Positions 8,203 to 18,983 are shown, counted from the stretch's first letter. The stretch is 52,071 nt of DNA from Candidatus Blastococcus massiliensis AP3 (GCF_000582785.1 NZ_HG931173.1:686010-738080); one strand, 5' to 3'. The notes: generated from the sequence alone by a model not told the origin. A program made the numbers and translations.

Positions 8203-10785
8203 ATGACCACCGACATTCGCACCCCGGACGCTGCGGCCCCGGGAGCCGGCGGTGGCGTACCCGAGAAGCCGACGATCGACGGGCTCGAGGAGAAGTGGGT
8301 CCAGCGCTGGGCGGCCGAGGACACCTACGCCTTCGACCGTGCCGCCGCGCTGCAGGCTCCCCGGGAGCAGATCTACTCGATCGACACTCCCCCGCCGACG
8401 GCGTCCGGCTCGCTGCACGTCGGGCACGTGTTCAGCTACACGCACACCGACTTCGTCGCCCGCTACCAGCGCATGCGCGGCAAGCACGTCTACTACCCGA
8501 TGGGCTGGGACGACAACGGCCTGCCGACCGAGCGCCGGGTGCAGAACTACTACGGCGTGCGCTGCGACCCCGCGCTCCCCTACGACCCGACCTTCGAACC
8601 GCCCGCCAAGCCGGGCAAGGACCAGGTGCCGGTCTCGCGGCGCAACTTCGTCGAGCTGTGCATGCAGCTCACCGAGGCCGACGAGGCCGAGTTCGAGAAG
8701 CTCTGGCGCCGCGTCGGGCTCTCGGTGGACTGGTCGAACGTCTACCGCACGATCTCCGAGCGCTCCCGGGCCACGGCGCAGAAGATGTTCCTCGGCAACC
8801 TGGCCCGCGGCGAGGCCTACGCCCAGGAGGCGCCGACCCTGTGGGACGTGAGCTTCCGGACCGCCGTCGCGCAGGCCGAGCTCGAGGACCGCGAGCGCCC
8901 CGGCGCCTATCACCGGGTCTCCTTCGCCGGCCCGGCCGGCCCGGTCGTCATCGAGACCACCCGCCCCGAGCTGCTGCCCGCCTGCGTGGCCCTCGTGGCG
9001 CACCCGGACGACGAGCGCTACCAGCCGCTGTTCGGGCAGACCGTGCGGACGCCGCTGTTCGACGTCGAGGTGCCCGTCGTGGCGCACCGCCTGGCCGAGA
9101 AGGACAAGGGCTCGGGCATCGCGATGATCTGCACGTTCGGCGACCTGACCGACGTCATCTGGTGGCGCGAGCTGCAGCTGCCGACGCGCGCCGTCATCGG
9201 CTGGGACGGCCGCTTCCTCGCCGAGCCGCCGCCGGGTGTGCCCGCGCAGCCCTACGACGAGCTGGCCGGCAAGACGTCGTTCAGCGCGCAGCAGCGGATC
9301 GTCGAGCTGCTCCGGGAGTCCGGTGACCTGGAGGGCGACCCGAAGCCGATCACGCACCCGGTCAAGTTCTACGAGAAGGGCGACCGCCCGCTCGAGATCG
9401 TCACCACGCGGCAGTGGTACATCCGCAACGGCGGCCGGGACGGCGACCTGCGCGATGCCCTGGTCGCCCGCGGCCGCGAGATCCAGTGGGTGCCCGAGCA
9501 CATGCGGCACCGCTACGAGAACTGGGTCGAGGGCCTCAACGGCGACTGGCTGATCAGCCGGCAGCGGTTCTTCGGCGTTCCGTTCCCGGTCTGGTACCGG
9601 CTGGACGCCGAGGGCGAGCCGATCCACGACGAGCCGATCCTGGCCTCCGCCGAGTCGCTCCCGGTGGACCCGTCCTCCGACGTGCCGCCGGGCTTCGACG
9701 AGTCCCAGCGCGGCAAGCCGGGTGGGTTCATGGCCGATCCCGACGTCATGGACACCTGGGCGACGTCGTCGTTGTCGCCGCAGGTCGCCTCGGGCTGGGA
9801 CACCGACCCGGAGCTGTTCGCCGCCGTCTTCCCGATGGACCTCCGGCCGCAGGCGCACGACATCATCCGCACCTGGCTGTTCTCCACCGTCGTGCGCTCG
9901 CACTACGAGTTCGGCGCGGTGCCGTGGTCGCACGCGGCCATCTCCGGGTTCGTCGTCGACCCCGACCGCAAGAAGATGTCGAAGTCGAAGGGCAACGCGA
10001 CCACGCCGATCGACGTCCTGGAGCGCTACGGCACCGACGCCGTGCGCTGGCGTGCCGCGGGTGCGCGCCCGGGTGCCGACTCGCCGTTCGACGAGACGCA
10101 GATGAAGGTCGGCCGCCGGCTGGCGATGAAGATCCTCAACGTCGGCAAGTTCGTGCTGGGGCTCGGCGCCTCGGCGTCGTCGACCGTGGAGCAGGTGACC
10201 GAGCCGATCGATCTCGGCCTGCTCACCGCGCTGGGTCGCGTGGTCGACGAGGCGACGGCGGCTATGGAGGCCTACAACTACACCCGCGCGCTCGAGGTCA
10301 GCGAGACGTTCTTCTGGTCGTTCTGCGACGACTACGTGGAGCTGGTGAAGTCCCGCGCCTACGGCTCCGGGCCGGAGGCCGCGTCCGCGCAGGCGGCGCT
10401 GGCGGTGGCGCTGGAGGTGCAGCTGCGGCTGTTCGCCCCGGTGCTGCCGTTCGTGACCGAGGAGGTCTGGTCCTGGTGGCAGTCCGGCTCGGTGCACCGC
10501 GCCGCGTGGCCGGTCGCTTCCGCGCTGCCCGCGGACGGCGACCCGGCCGTGGTGAGCGCCGCCGCGGATGCGCTCGCGGGTGTCCGGAAGGCGAAGTCGG
10601 ACGCGAAGGTGTCGATGCGCGCCGACGTGGAGACCGCGACGGTCATCGCGCCGGAGTCGCAGGTGGCGCTGATCGAGGCGGCACGCGCCGACCTCGTCGA
10701 CGCCGGCCGGATCGCCACGCTGTCGGTCGTCGCCGGCGAGGGCCCGCTCACCGTCGACGTCGTCCTCGCCCCTGTCGACGCCTGA
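8203..10785 (+). CDS. valS: Valine--tRNA ligase
   Basis: Class Ia aminoacyl-tRNA synthetase charging tRNA-Val. The HIGH-type signature HVGH is at residues 72-75 and KMSKS at 591-595; the editing (CP1) domain and anticodon-binding domain follow in normal order. Its 860 residues and text such as [19 protein letters not shown] resemble the Streptomyces-type ValRS. An ATG at 8194 (MKR extension) is in frame, but the -10 box at 8190-8195 would place transcription start at the second ATG, so 8203 was chosen. In M. tuberculosis valS is co-directional with folC; here it is reversed and divergent. The stop is 12 bases before family B repeat copy 1. Confidence 0.97.
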   Translation: MTTDIRTPDAAAPGAGGGVPEKPTIDGLEEKWVQRWAAEDTYAFDRAAALQAPREQIYSIDTPPPTASGSLHVGHVFSYTHTDFVARYQRMRGKHVYYPMGWDDNGLPTERRVQNYYGVRCDPALPYDPTFEPPAKPGKDQVPVSRRNFVELCMQLTEADEAEFEKLWRRVGLSVDWSNVYRTISERSRATAQKMFLGNLARGEAYAQEAPTLWDVSFRTAVAQAELEDRERPGAYHRVSFAGPAGPVVIETTRPELLPACVALVAHPDDERYQPLFGQTVRTPLFDVEVPVVAHRLAEKDKGSGIAMICTFGDLTDVIWWRELQLPTRAVIGWDGRFLAEPPPGVPAQPYDELAGKTSFSAQQRIVELLRESGDLEGDPKPITHPVKFYEKGDRPLEIVTTRQWYIRNGGRDGDLRDALVARGREIQWVPEHMRHRYENWVEGLNGDWLISRQRFFGVPFPVWYRLDAEGEPIHDEPILASAESLPVDPSSDVPPGFDESQRGKPGGFMADPDVMDTWATSSLSPQVASGWDTDPELFAAVFPMDLRPQAHDIIRTWLFSTVVRSHYEFGAVPWSHAAISGFVVDPDRKKMSKSKGNATTPIDVLERYGTDAVRWRAAGARPGADSPFDETQMKVGRRLAMKILNVGKFVLGLGASASSTVEQVTEPIDLGLLTALGRVVDEATAAMEAYNYTRALEVSETFFWSFCDDYVELVKSRAYGSGPEAASAQAALAVALEVQLRLFAPVLPFVTEEVWSWWQSGSVHRAAWPVASALPADGDPAVVSAAADALAGVRKAKSDAKVSMRADVETATVIAPESQVALIEAARADLVDAGRIATLSVVAGEGPLTVDVVLAPVDA

Positions 10786-10797
10786 CCGCCCGGCCGG

Positions 10798-10856
10798 ACC
10801 GTTGAACCCGGACGACCCACGGTCTGCCCCATCGCGGGTCGCCGGGGTTCAAGGGT
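10798..10856 (+). repeat. Family B hairpin element, copy 1
   Basis: Imperfect inverted repeat with 17-base arms (left 10802-10818, right 10836-10852; 15 of 17 bases pair) and a 17-base loop. It begins 12 bases after the valS stop. The left arm supplies a TTG codon that opens the reading frame of the next gene. The same 17+17+17 layout recurs at 11505-11563 and 12535-12593. Confidence 0.85.
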
Positions 10857-11512
10857 CGGAGGGCAGCGCCGCGCGGTTCGCGGAGCTGGCGGCGCGGGTG
10901 CCCGACCGCGGGGGCGAACACGTCGTGGTCGCGATCGACGGGGTGGACGGCGCCGGCAAGACGGTCTTCGCCGATCAGCTCGCCGCAGCGCTCCCTGCGT
11001 GCGGCCGACCAGCGGTCCGGGCGAGCGTGGACGACTTCCACCGGTCTCGGGGGGTCCGCTACCGACGCGGTCGCCGCTCTTCCGAGGGCTTCTGGCTCGA
11101 CTCCTACGACTACCCGGCCTTGGAGCGCGAGCTGCTCTATCCGCTGCGTGCCGGTGCCCCTGTCCGGCTGCGCTGGCACGACCTGGCCACCGACCGTCGG
11201 GTCGACGAGCCGCGGGTCGCCGTTCCGCCGGGTGCGGTCGTCGTGATCGACGGGCTGTTCCTGCACCGTGACGAGCTCGTCGACCATTGGGACTTCTCCG
11301 TCTGGCTGGACGTGCCCTTCGCGGTCACCGCGGCCCGGATGGCGGTTCGCGACGGAACGCCGGCCGATCCCGACGATCCGGCAATGGCGCGGTACGTGGG
11401 CGGGCAGCGGCTGTACTTCGACGCCTGCGGGCCGTGGGACCGGGCCGACGTCGTCGTCGACAACACCGACTGGACCTCCCCGCGGTTCGTTCGGCGGCCC
11501 TCCGACCGTTGA
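10802..11512 (+). CDS. Uridine-kinase-like P-loop protein
   Basis: A 236-codon frame for a P-loop NTPase of the uridine kinase / phosphoribulokinase-like group. Walker A is GVDGAGKT at residues 47-54, followed by SVDDFHRSR and a Walker B-like VVVIDGLFLHRDEL strand. These hypothetical nucleoside-kinase-like proteins are common in actinobacteria; the substrate is not known. The start is uncertain. The only upstream codon is a TTG inside the family B repeat, without a clear ribosome site. GTG at 10898 has GGAG 12 bases upstream but would remove residues (RFAELAARV) that look like part of the domain. The TGA stop lies inside repeat copy 2. The gene is not part of the mycobacterial core order, so it is accessory here. 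Confidence 0.72.
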   Translation: MNPDDPRSAPSRVAGVQGSEGSAARFAELAARVPDRGGEHVVVAIDGVDGAGKTVFADQLAAALPACGRPAVRASVDDFHRSRGVRYRRGRRSSEGFWLDSYDYPALERELLYPLRAGAPVRLRWHDLATDRRVDEPRVAVPPGAVVVIDGLFLHRDELVDHWDFSVWLDVPFAVTAARMAVRDGTPADPDDPAMARYVGGQRLYFDACGPWDRADVVVDNTDWTSPRFVRRPSDR

Positions 11513-11563
11513 ACCCCGGCGACCCGCCGCCGGGCCCGTCGTGGGTCGCGGGGGTTCAACGGT
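11505..11563 (+). repeat. Family B hairpin element, copy 2
   Basis: The left arm TTGAACCCCGGCGACCC (11509-11525) pairs with the right arm at 11543-11559, with one mismatch, across a 17-base loop. ACCG and CGGT at the ends extend the stem to 21 bases. The stop codon of the kinase-like gene (TGA at 11510-11512) lies in the left arm. Confidence 0.88.
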
Positions 11564-11618
11564 TCCCCCGTCCACAGGCCGCCAGCGGCGAGTCCCGCCG
11601 GTCGGCCAGCCTGTCAGG

Positions 11619-12542
11619 GTGCCCCGGCCGGTCGACCTCCTCCCCCAGGGCGTCGCGCGCCGCTCGGACGTCGCCGCGTCCGCCAGCACCAGCACCGTCG
11701 GACGCTGGTTGGCCGCGGGTGAGCTGCTGCTGGTGGCGCCGGGTGTAGTCGCGCTGCCCGACCGCACGCAGCGGTGGGAGGACCGTGCGCGGGCGGCGAC
11801 CCTGTACGCGGATGCACCGTTGAGCCACCTGTCCGCGCTCACCGCGGCGGGGCTCGTTCGCCGGACCGCCGGACCGCTGCACGTGACGGTCGGGCTCGAG
11901 CGCTGCCTCCGCGACGCCCCGGACGTCTGGGTCCACCGCTCAGGACGGCGTCTCGCCACGATCCGCTGCGACGGCCTCGAGGTCGTCGAGCCGGCGCGGA
12001 GTCTCGTCGACGCGTGGTCGTGGGCGTGGTCGCCCGTCCGGAACGAGCGCGCGGAAGCCGAACGCTCCCTGGTGCGGCAGGCGGTCATCGAGGCGGTGCG
12101 GACCCGGGAAGTCCGGGCCCCGGCGGTACGGCGTGAGTCGGACCGGATGCCGCGCCATGCCGGTCGAGCGGAGCTGGTCGCGCTGCTCGAGCTGATCGGA
12201 CGCGGGTGCCAGAGCGAGCTGGAGATCTTCGGGGTGCAGCACGTGCTCCCGGGCCCACCGGCGGTGCCGGCCTACCTCCAGCAGCACCGGGTCGTCCTCC
12301 CCGACGGACGGGCCGCCGACCTGGACGCCGCGTGGCCGGAGGCCCGGGTCGCCGTGGAGCTGGACGGCGCCGCCTTCCACGGCAGCCGCGAGGCTCGCGA
12401 GCGGGATCTGCGCCGCGACAACGCACTCGCCACGCTGGGCTGGGTGGTCCTGCGCTTCAGCTACGAGCGGCTGATCAACGATCCGCTGGGATGCCGGCGC
12501 GAGATCGAGACCGTCGTGCGCCGGCGACTGCTGGACCGTTGA
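11619..12542 (+). CDS. AbiEi-like / DUF559 endonuclease-fold protein
   Basis: A protein of about 307 residues. The N-terminal part ([20 protein letters not shown], then [14 protein letters not shown]) resembles the winged-helix AbiEi antitoxin-like domain. The C-terminal part is DUF559, a Vsr-like PD-(D/E)xK nuclease fold: Asp236, then VAVELDG with Glu247 and Asp249, then a basic RERDLRRDN helix and [12 protein letters not shown]. Such AbiEi-N/DUF559 proteins are numerous in actinobacteria and their role is undefined. No toxin partner is encoded next to it. The GTG at 11619 is the only reasonable start after the repeat, but its ribosome site is poor. The stop codon lies inside family B copy 3. 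Confidence 0.75.
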   Translation: MPRPVDLLPQGVARRSDVAASASTSTVGRWLAAGELLLVAPGVVALPDRTQRWEDRARAATLYADAPLSHLSALTAAGLVRRTAGPLHVTVGLERCLRDAPDVWVHRSGRRLATIRCDGLEVVEPARSLVDAWSWAWSPVRNERAEAERSLVRQAVIEAVRTREVRAPAVRRESDRMPRHAGRAELVALLELIGRGCQSELEIFGVQHVLPGPPAVPAYLQQHRVVLPDGRAADLDAAWPEARVAVELDGAAFHGSREARERDLRRDNALATLGWVVLRFSYERLINDPLGCRREIETVVRRRLLDR

Positions 12543-12593
12543 ACCCCGGCGACCCAGGACGCGGGCCTCTCTGGGTCGCCCAGGTTCAACGGT
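12535..12593 (+). repeat. Family B hairpin element, copy 3
   Basis: The left arm (12539-12555) is identical to that of copy 2. The right arm (12573-12589) pairs at 15 of 17 positions, the loop is 17 bases, and outer ACCG/CGGT bases extend the stem. It contains the TGA (12540-12542) of the DUF559 gene. The loop sequence differs from the other copies while its length is constant. Confidence 0.88.
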
Positions 12594-12610
12594 GCCGTCG
12601 CACACGCGAA

Positions 12611-12639
12611 ACGGCCCGCCCCCGGTGGGGACGGGCCGT
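12611..12639 (-). terminator. clpX terminator hairpin
   Basis: ACGGCCCG and CGGGCCGT arms with a C/G-paired interior form a strong hairpin 14 bases after the clpX stop, followed on the minus strand by TTCG. It separates clpX from the convergent plus-strand block. Confidence 0.7.
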
Positions 12640-12653
12640 CGACGCTGGTCGCG

Positions 12654-13928
<1,275 letters not shown>

Positions 13929-14251
13929 CTGCTGACCTCCACCTCGGAATCGCAAGCCTGGTGCCAGGAACCTGCGTCGTCATCGTTGCTGTTCGCCCCT
14001 GCACGTCCTCGCTCCGCGAGGCTCTCCTCCCGGCGCTTCCGGCCGGGGTTTCGGGCGCCCGCCGAACGTACCTGCCGCCACCGACGCGGCCGGGCAATGA
14101 CTCACCCGGGTTCCTCGCCGGCTGTCCCACTTCCGTACCGCTCGCCTCTCGATCCCACCCCCTCGCGGGAGTGCCCTCCAGACCCGCTGGAACCTTCGAC
14201 GGTACGGGCCGAGGACGCGACACGCGCGCCCTCCGCCCGTACCGACGCGGG
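13929..14251 (-). other. clpP2-clpX intergenic region
   Basis: There is no credible coding frame in these 323 bases. A 10-bp perfect inverted repeat sits just after clpP2 and is listed separately. The rest presumably carries the clpX promoter and leader. I see no clear palindromic ClgR box; only the half-site-like GTTCGCC appears, near 13992. Confidence 0.5.
14200..14244 (-). terminator. Hairpin after clpP2
   Basis: CGGTACGGGC (14200-14209) and GCCCGTACCG (14235-14244) pair perfectly across 25 bases, starting 7 bases past the clpP2 stop. It could end or attenuate clpP1-clpP2 transcription before clpX. Confidence 0.5.
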
Positions 14252-14878
14252 TCAGGAGGAGAGCGCGTTGAGCTTCCGGCTCTGGATCACCTGGTCGACC
14301 ATTCCGTAGTCCTTCGCCTCCTGGGCGGTGAGGATCTTGTCGCGGTCGATGTCCTGGCGGACCTGCTCGGCGGACCGGCCGGTGTGCCGCGCGAGGATCT
14401 CCTCCATCTGCGTGCGCACCCGCTGGATCTCCGCGGCATGGATCTCCAGGTCCGACACCTGGCCGCCGGCCTCACCCGAGGGCTGGTGGATCAGCACGCG
14501 GGAGTACGGCAGGGCCAGCCGCTTGCCCGGCGTCCCGGCCGCGAGCAGGACCGCAGCCGCCGAGGCGGCCTGGCCCATGACCACGGTCTGGATGTCCGGG
14601 CGGACGAACATCATCGTGTCGTAGATCGCCATGAGCGACGTGAACGAGCCGCCGGGCGAGTTGATGTAGATCGTGATGTCGCGGTCCGGGTCGGTGGACT
14701 CCAGCGTGATCAGCTGGGCCATGACGTCGTTGGCCGAGGCGTCGTCGATCTGCACCCCGAGGAAGATGATGCGTTCCTCGAAGAGCTTGTTGTAGGGGTT
14801 GGACTCCTTCATGCCGTAGCTCGTGCGCTCCACGAAGGAGGGCAGGATGTACCGGCTGGAGGGCATCTGGAAGCTCAT
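14252..14878 (-). CDS. clpP2: ATP-dependent Clp protease proteolytic subunit ClpP2
   Basis: Serine protease subunit that, with ClpP1, forms the mixed actinobacterial ClpP1P2 barrel. It has 208 residues. The catalytic triad is Ser106 (GQAASAAAV), His131 (LIHQPS) and Asp180 (DIDRD), with the canonical spacings of 25 and 49. The [12 protein letters not shown] start and the [18 protein letters not shown] block are ClpP2-type. It begins 20 bases after clpP1 and is presumably cotranscribed with it. Confidence 0.97.
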   Translation of the reverse strand: MSFQMPSSRYILPSFVERTSYGMKESNPYNKLFEERIIFLGVQIDDASANDVMAQLITLESTDPDRDITIYINSPGGSFTSLMAIYDTMMFVRPDIQTVVMGQAASAAAVLLAAGTPGKRLALPYSRVLIHQPSGEAGGQVSDLEIHAAEIQRVRTQMEEILARHTGRSAEQVRQDIDRDKILTAQEAKDYGMVDQVIQSRKLNALSS

Positions 14879-14898
14879 CTGTGTCTGTCCTCGGGAGC

Positions 14899-15537
14899 TC
14901 AGTTGTCGGAGACCGGGTTGGCGCTGTCGGTCATGGTCGCCCTGCTCACCACGTGATCGACGAAGCCGTACTCGAGGGCCTCCTGCGCGGTGAACCAGCG
15001 GTCGCGGTCGGAGTCCTTCTCGATCTGCTCGACGCTCTGCCCCGTGTGCTGGGACTGCAGCTCGTTGAGCTCCTGCTTGGTGCGGCGGAACAGGTCGGCC
15101 TGGATGGCGATGTCCGCCGCCGTACCGCCGACGCCGGCGGAGGGCTGGTGCATCATGATCCGCGCGTGCGGCAGGGCGTAGCGCTTGCCCTTCGTACCGG
15201 CGGTCAGCAGGAACTGGCCCATCGAGGCGGCCAGACCCATGCCGTAGGTGGCGACGTCGCAGTCGATGAACTGCATCGTGTCGTAGATGGCCATGCCGGC
15301 GCTGACGGAGCCACCGGGCGAGTTGATGTAGAGGTGGATGTCCCGCTTGGGGTCCTCGGCCGAGAGCAGCAGCATCTGGGCGGCGAGCTGGTTGGCGATG
15401 ACGTCGTCCACCTGCGTGCCCAGGAAGATGATCCGCTCGCGCAGCAGGCGCTCGTAGACCGAGTCGCCGAGGTTCATCATCGAGCTGGCGCCGCGCATCA
15501 TCGGTGCGCTCGCGAGGTTCGGGTGGGGGGTGCTCAC
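14899..15537 (-). CDS. clpP1: ATP-dependent Clp protease proteolytic subunit ClpP1
   Basis: First gene of the clpP1-clpP2 operon. A GTG at 15537 ([10 protein letters not shown]) preceded by GGAGG gives 212 residues; ATGs about 12 codons in are possible alternatives. The triad is Ser105 (GLAASMGQF), His130 (MMHQPS) and Asp179 (SDRD). [16 protein letters not shown] and [18 protein letters not shown] are ClpP1 hallmarks. The N-terminal extension before LGDSVYER is longer than in mycobacteria and may be a propeptide, since actinobacterial ClpPs are matured by cleavage. Two proteolytic subunits in tandem is the normal actinobacterial arrangement. Confidence 0.97.
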   Translation of the reverse strand: MSTPHPNLASAPMMRGASSMMNLGDSVYERLLRERIIFLGTQVDDVIANQLAAQMLLLSAEDPKRDIHLYINSPGGSVSAGMAIYDTMQFIDCDVATYGMGLAASMGQFLLTAGTKGKRYALPHARIMMHQPSAGVGGTAADIAIQADLFRRTKQELNELQSQHTGQSVEQIEKDSDRDRWFTAQEALEYGFVDHVVSRATMTDSANPVSDN

Positions 15538-15743
15538 GGGTGCGGTGACCTCCGTTGAACTGTCTGAGCAGTCGGTCTCGTGGACGGGATTGCCGGGCCG
15601 GTCAGGGCTTGGACGGCCCCCGGGGTGGCGGTACCCCCGGTGAATCGCCTGAGTCCTGTCGACCCTAACGCGCACCTCCGACGACCCATGCCCTGTACGG
15701 GCGGTGTTCGCCGTCGGCGCAGCGACGGACCCCGGAATGCCGC

Positions 15744-15778
15744 GACGCCGCCCTGCCCACGAGGGGCAGGACGGCGTC
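15744..15778 (-). terminator. tig terminator hairpin
   Basis: GACGCCG(C)CCTGCCC pairs with GGGCAGG(A)CGGCGTC across a 5-base loop, about 36 bases downstream of the tig stop. It isolates tig from the clpP1 promoter region. Confidence 0.75.
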
Positions 15779-15814
15779 GTCGGAGCGGCCCGTCCATCAG
15801 GAGCGGGCCTTCGC

Positions 15815-17230
15815 TCAGGCCTGGGCGGCGTCCTCGGTGTCCTCGGTCGCCGCGTCGGCGTCCTCGGCCGACTCCTCGGCGGACTCCTCGGCCGAGGAAG
15901 CCTGCACCGTCTTCGGCCGCAGCGCCTCGAGGTCGACCTTCTTGCCCGACGCGTCGGTGATCGTCGTCTGCTCGAGCAGCTGGGCGAGGGTCTTGGTGCG
16001 GCGGACGTCGGCGACGAACTCGGCGATGTTGCCGCCCTGTTGCAGCTGCTGCGCGTACTGCTCCGGGCTCATCCGGTTCCGCTGCGCCTGCGCCATGATC
16101 TGCGCCGACAGGTCGTCGTTGTCGACGGTGACCTCACGGGCGTCGGCGATGGCGTCCAGGATGAACTGCGTGCGGACGGCCTCCTCGACGTTCTTGCGCT
16201 GGTCGGCGTCGTAGGCCTCCCGGCTCTCGACACCGGACATCTGCAGGAAGCTGTCCCAGTCCATGCCGGCCTGCTGCAGCTCACCCTCGAAGGCGCGGTT
16301 GCGCCACTCGATCTCGCGCTCGACCAGGTTCTCCGGGATCGGCACCTCGACGGTCTCGATCAGGTGCTCGACCAGCTTGTCCCGCGCCTGCGCGCCCTGC
16401 TGGAGGACCTTGGTGCGGGCCAGCCGGGTGCGGACGTCCTCGCGCAGCTCGGCCAGGGTGTCGAACTCGCTGGCCGTGGAGGCGAACTCGTCGTCGAGCT
16501 CGGGGAGCTCCTTCTCCTTCACCGAGCGGACGGTGACGGTGACGTCGGCCGTCTCGCCGGCGTTCGGGCCGGAGAGCAGCGCCGTCTGGAAGGTCTTCGA
16601 CTCGTCGGCCGACAGCCCGCGGACGGCGTCGTCGAGGCCCTCCATGAGGCTGCCGGAGCCGACCTCGTAGGACATGCCGGTCGTGGAGCCGTCCTCCAGC
16701 ACCTCGTCGCCGAGCTTGGCCTCGAGGTCGATGGACACGAAGTCGCCGTCCTGGGCGGCTCGCTCGACGGCCTGCAGCATCCCGAAGCGCTCGCGCATGA
16801 CCGAGATCTGCTGGTCGATCTCCTCGTCGGTGACCTCGACGTCGTCGACGGTGACGGCGAGCGAGTCCAGCGCCGGGAGCTCGAGCTGCGGGGCGACGTC
16901 GACCTCGGCGGTGAACTCGAGGGTCTCGTTGTCCTCGAGCTTGGTCACCTCGATGTCGGGCTGGCCGAGCACGCGCACCTGGTTCTCGCGGACGACCTCG
17001 GAGTAGACCTCGGGGATGGCGTGCTGGACGACCTGCTCGAGGACGACGGGACGGCCGATGCGCTGGTCGAGCACCCGGTTGGGGACCTTGCCGGGGCGGA
17101 AGCCGGGGACCCGGACCTGCTTGCCCAGCTCCTTGTAGACCTCACCGAAGGCGTGGTCCAGGTCCCCCCATGCCACCTCGATCGCCATCCGGACCCGCGT
17201 GGGGCCCAGTTCCTCGATGGTGCTCTTCAC
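15815..17230 (-). CDS. tig: Trigger factor
   Basis: Ribosome-bound chaperone with peptidyl-prolyl isomerase activity. The GTG at 17230 with GAGGAG 12 bases upstream gives 471 residues. The ribosome-binding signature GFRPGKVP is at 43-50. An FKBP-like PPIase domain (about 150-240) and a helical C-terminal chaperone domain follow. The C-terminal 30 residues are an Asp/Glu/Ala-rich tail, common in actinobacterial trigger factors. It lies upstream of clpP1P2 as in Rv2462c-Rv2460c, which links folding and degradation of nascent proteins. Confidence 0.97.
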   Translation of the reverse strand: MKSTIEELGPTRVRMAIEVAWGDLDHAFGEVYKELGKQVRVPGFRPGKVPNRVLDQRIGRPVVLEQVVQHAIPEVYSEVVRENQVRVLGQPDIEVTKLEDNETLEFTAEVDVAPQLELPALDSLAVTVDDVEVTDEEIDQQISVMRERFGMLQAVERAAQDGDFVSIDLEAKLGDEVLEDGSTTGMSYEVGSGSLMEGLDDAVRGLSADESKTFQTALLSGPNAGETADVTVTVRSVKEKELPELDDEFASTASEFDTLAELREDVRTRLARTKVLQQGAQARDKLVEHLIETVEVPIPENLVEREIEWRNRAFEGELQQAGMDWDSFLQMSGVESREAYDADQRKNVEEAVRTQFILDAIADAREVTVDNDDLSAQIMAQAQRNRMSPEQYAQQLQQGGNIAEFVADVRRTKTLAQLLEQTTITDASGKKVDLEALRPKTVQASSAEESAEESAEDADAATEDTEDAAQA

Positions 17231-17372
17231 AGCGGCAGTGCTCCTCGGTAAGTCAACTGGTGGGGACGCTCGGTGCTCGACGGCGCCGCGTCGACCCACG
17301 AGTCTACGGGCGGCGCGAGGGCGCGCGGCGGGACGGGATAGCGGTCGGATGCGTTCCCGCAGCACGACCTCG

Positions 17373-17446
17373 TCGGGGTGACAGGATTTGAACCTGCGGC
17401 CCCCCGCTCCCAAAGCGGGTGCGCTACCAAGCTGCGCTACACCCCG
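17373..17446 (-). tRNA. tRNA-Pro (UGG)
   Basis: A 74-base cloverleaf on the minus strand. The 7-bp acceptor stem is CGGGGTG/CACCCCG. The anticodon stem CCCGC/GCGGG has the loop TTTGGGA (anticodon TGG), and the T-loop TTCAAAT closes on a GC stem. Discriminator base A; CCA is not encoded. It lies upstream of tig, outside any gene. Confidence 0.96.
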
Positions 17447-17498
17447 TGGCCCGGGTGGAGTCTAGGCGCGGTCCGACCCGCCGGGGAGGACGCAGGCC

Positions 17499-18953
17499 TC
17501 AGGCCGAGACCGGCGGACGACGGTCGGCCCATGGAGCGGCCTGCTCCAGCGCCGCCGCCACGCGGACCAGCACGTCCTCCCGCCCGAACGCGGCGACGAT
17601 CTGCACGCCGACCGGCAGCCCGTCCTCCGTCCAGTGCAGCGGAAGGCTGATCGCGGGCTGGCCGGTGACGTTGAACTGGGCGGTGTACGGCATGAAGCTG
17701 CCGATCCGCCGACCCTCCTCCTCCGGCCCGGCCGCGCCGAACCACCCCAGCTCCGGCGGAGGGGTCGCGACCGTCGGGGTGACGAACAGGTCGAAGCCCT
17801 GCCCGCCGAGCACCTGCGGCGCCCAGAAGGCCGACATCCGGCGGACCCACGCGCCCAGGTAGGCGCGGGCGCCGAGGTAGTCGGCCGCCGTCATCTGCCG
17901 GCCGACGGCGCGGTACATCGCGTTGCGCGGCTCCAGCTCGTCGTCGGCCACCGCCCTGCCCAGCACGAGGCGTTCGAAGGTGTCGAGCGTGAGGGCGGTG
18001 TCGGCGGCGATCGTCGCGGTGAAGAACCGCGAGAACATCTCGTCGAACATGCCCTCCGGGGTGCCGGGCTCGACGACGCACCCGATCTCCTCGAGCAGCC
18101 CACCCGCTCGCTCCACCGCCGCGCGGCACTGCGGATGTTCCAGGGACCGCTCTCCCGGGTCGGCGTCGAGCAGGCCGACCCGGAGCCGACCGACCGGCGC
18201 GCCCACCTCGTCGGCGAGCGGGCGGGCGAACGGCGGCGCGACGTACGGGTCGCCGGGCATGGGGTTGCTGATCGCGTCCAGGACGGCGGCCGCGTCACGG
18301 ACCGTCCGGGTGATGGCGCCGTCGGTGGTGGCGCCGGCCCAGCTCTCCCCCACGTCGGGACCGTGGCTGACCCGGGCGCGGGTGGGCTTGAGGCCGACCA
18401 GGCCGCACTCGCTGGCCGGGATGCGGATCGACCCGCCTCCGTCGCTCGCGTGCCCGACGGGGACCAGCCCGGCCGCGACCGCCGCTGCGGCGCCGCCGCT
18501 GGAGCCACCGGTCGAGTGCCCGGGGTTCCAGGGGTTGCGGGCCGGCGGGTTCGCGACCGGCTCGGTCGTGATGGTCGTCCCGAATTCCGGCACGTTGGTA
18601 CGCCCGAGGAAGACGAACCCGGCGGCGCGGAACTGCCGGGCGAGGTAGCTGTCCGTGGGCCACCGGAAGCCCGCATCGCGCAGGAACGACGTCCCGTAGT
18701 GCGTCTCGTCGCCGGCGACGTGGCAGCCGAGGTCCTTGAGCAGCAGCGGCACCCCGCGGAAGGGGCCGGCCGGCAGGTCGCCGCGGGCTTCCTCGCGCGC
18801 GGCGTCGAACCTGTCGCGCAGCACGGCATGCAGCTGCGGGTTGACCCGCTCGATGCGCTCGATCGCGTCGTCGACGAGCTCGGCCGGCGAGGCCTGGCCC
18901 GTGCGCACCAGCTCGGCCTGCGCGGTGGCGTCCATCCACGTGGTCTGCGTCAC
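17499..18953 (-). CDS. Amidase-signature family hydrolase
   Basis: A 484-residue amidase-signature enzyme with an intact Ser-cisSer-Lys triad: Lys73 (LLLKDLG), Ser151 (GGSSGG) and Ser175 (DGGGSIRIPA). The 24-residue gap between the two serines is as in GatA. The substrate cannot be predicted; no gatB or gatC is nearby, so it is not the tRNA amidotransferase. The GTG at 18953 (VTQTTWMDAT) was preferred; an in-frame ATG 10 codons upstream is possible. It follows the LLM-type oxidoreductase gene by 30 bases and is probably cotranscribed. A paralogue lies at 33709-35145. Confidence 0.9.
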   Translation of the reverse strand: MTQTTWMDATAQAELVRTGQASPAELVDDAIERIERVNPQLHAVLRDRFDAAREEARGDLPAGPFRGVPLLLKDLGCHVAGDETHYGTSFLRDAGFRWPTDSYLARQFRAAGFVFLGRTNVPEFGTTITTEPVANPPARNPWNPGHSTGGSSGGAAAAVAAGLVPVGHASDGGGSIRIPASECGLVGLKPTRARVSHGPDVGESWAGATTDGAITRTVRDAAAVLDAISNPMPGDPYVAPPFARPLADEVGAPVGRLRVGLLDADPGERSLEHPQCRAAVERAGGLLEEIGCVVEPGTPEGMFDEMFSRFFTATIAADTALTLDTFERLVLGRAVADDELEPRNAMYRAVGRQMTAADYLGARAYLGAWVRRMSAFWAPQVLGGQGFDLFVTPTVATPPPELGWFGAAGPEEEGRRIGSFMPYTAQFNVTGQPAISLPLHWTEDGLPVGVQIVAAFGREDVLVRVAAALEQAAPWADRRPPVSA

Positions 18954-18983
18954 GCGCCGGACCGTAGCAACCCCGTCGGGCAC

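Noticed and set aside
8185-10497. Long minus-strand frame (770 codons) opposite valS, and similar long frames opposite pepN, EttA and rne
   Set aside because: These are codon-bias shadows of high-GC genes. They have Arg/Gly/Ala/Pro-rich translations without domains, and the opposite strand carries an unmistakable enzyme.
11268-11618. Upstream extension of the DUF559 protein frame
   Set aside because: It would overlap the kinase-like gene in another frame and cross a palindromic repeat; the extension has no domain character.
15538-15720. Possible ClgR box upstream of clpP1 (GTTCGCC near 15699)
   Set aside because: The second half-site does not appear at the expected spacing, and the position is far from the clpP1 start.
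17499-18953. GatA subunit of the tRNA amidotransferase
   Set aside because: No gatB or gatC is nearby, and the sequence has the general amidase style shared with a second paralogue in the window.
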